NCBI RefSeq assembly: GCF_016801025.1
Contig: NZ_CP068983.1
Span: 3,154,501-3,218,500, forward strand
Direction of reading: 5' to 3'
DNA from: Paradevosia shaoguanensis
GTDB taxonomy: Bacteria; Pseudomonadota; Alphaproteobacteria; Rhizobiales; Devosiaceae
DNA: 64,000 nucleotides
Within the stretch, counting starts at the first letter, position 1; each line of letters begins with the position of its first letter. Below are positions 63,728-64,000 of this stretch, one piece after another. The translations under genes and the position numbers were made by a program. The notes under the pieces were generated by a model. That model did no database searches, was not told where the DNA came from, and worked only from the letters and a program-made list of their open reading frames with translations.

Positions 63728-64000
63728 ATGCTTGATGATCCTAAAATGAAACCGGCTCCCAAGGCGCCCCGCGAAAACTACCATCACGGCGATCTGCGTG
63801 GCGCGCTGATCCGTGCCGCCGACGCCATCCTCGCCGAGAGCGGGGTGGAGGGTTTCACCCTGCGCGCCGCGGCCCGTCGCGCCGGCGTCTCCCCGGCCGC
63901 CCCCGCCTACCACTTCTCCAGCGTCCGCGGCCTCCTCACCGAAGTCGCCATCCTCGGCTACGAGGAATTGCAGCGTCACATCGAGATCGACGGCTTTGCG
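63728..64000 (+). CDS. TetR/AcrR family regulator (partial, 3' end beyond window)
   Basis: The frame from ATG 63728 is open to the right edge, 91 codons. It shows the TetR DNA-binding domain: NYHHGDLRGALIRAADAILA, FTLRAAARRAGVSPAAPAYH and FSSVRGLLTEVAILGYEEL. The ligand-binding part is outside the window. ATG 63746 is a second possible start. Confidence 0.88.
   Translation, partial: MLDDPKMKPAPKAPRENYHHGDLRGALIRAADAILAESGVEGFTLRAAARRAGVSPAAPAYHFSSVRGLLTEVAILGYEELQRHIEIDGFA

Overview
This 64 kb window is high-GC and gene-dense and reads as the chromosome of an alphaproteobacterium of the order Hyphomicrobiales (Rhizobiales). I infer something close to Devosia, but the window cannot settle the genus. 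The main evidence is a circularly permuted two-piece tmRNA next to sspB, a class A RNase P RNA just before the division and cell-wall (dcw) cluster, a long FtsZ with a C-terminal linker, and ccoNOQP-type cytochrome oxidase genes under an FNR/FixK box. No phage, plasmid, insertion sequence, CRISPR array or tRNA was recognised.

Region 1 (1-8650, minus strand) is one respiratory and nitric-oxide operon: ccoN-ccoO-ccoQ-ccoP, a 55-residue membrane peptide, a DUF2189 membrane protein, ccoI, ccoS, an NnrU-family protein, a group III truncated globin and an Rrf2/NsrR-like regulator cut by the left edge. The promoter carries a perfect FNR/FixK box and a 23-bp site resembling an NsrR operator, which suggests feedback by the last gene. 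ccoS carries an in-frame copy of a repeat that is intergenic elsewhere in the window.

Region 2 (8.6-14.6 kb) holds a Tim44-like protein, a nitronate monooxygenase with an extra C-terminal domain, a LysR regulator, a secreted low-complexity protein, a TerB-DnaJ protein, the RNase P RNA, and a brnTA toxin-antitoxin pair whose toxin is frameshifted.

Region 3 (14.7-40.6 kb, mostly plus strand) is the dcw cluster: rsmH, ftsL, ftsI, murE, murF, mraY, ftsW, murG, murC, ddl, ftsQ, ftsA, then, after an unusual 3.7 kb interruption, ftsZ, lpxC, bamD, recN and ligA. mraZ, murD and murB are missing from their usual places. The interruption carries an HxlR regulator, two related flavin reductases, and an ECF sigma factor / cupredoxin / small periplasmic protein operon with a candidate self-controlled promoter.

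Region 4 (40.6-64 kb) is mixed housekeeping and envelope content: two secreted proteins, aminopeptidase P, PrmA, a UvrD-family helicase, a phytase-like esterase behind a three-part Pho box, a large AsmA protein, an RHH protein, SspB plus permuted tmRNA, a DUF1254/DUF1214 pair, a bifunctional class A PBP, a YcgN-like protein, a SHOCT protein, a self-regulated YtrA-type GntR/ABC transporter operon, and a divergent SDR/TetR pair cut by the right edge. Two families of short palindromic repeats (A: four copies; B: two copies) lie across the window.
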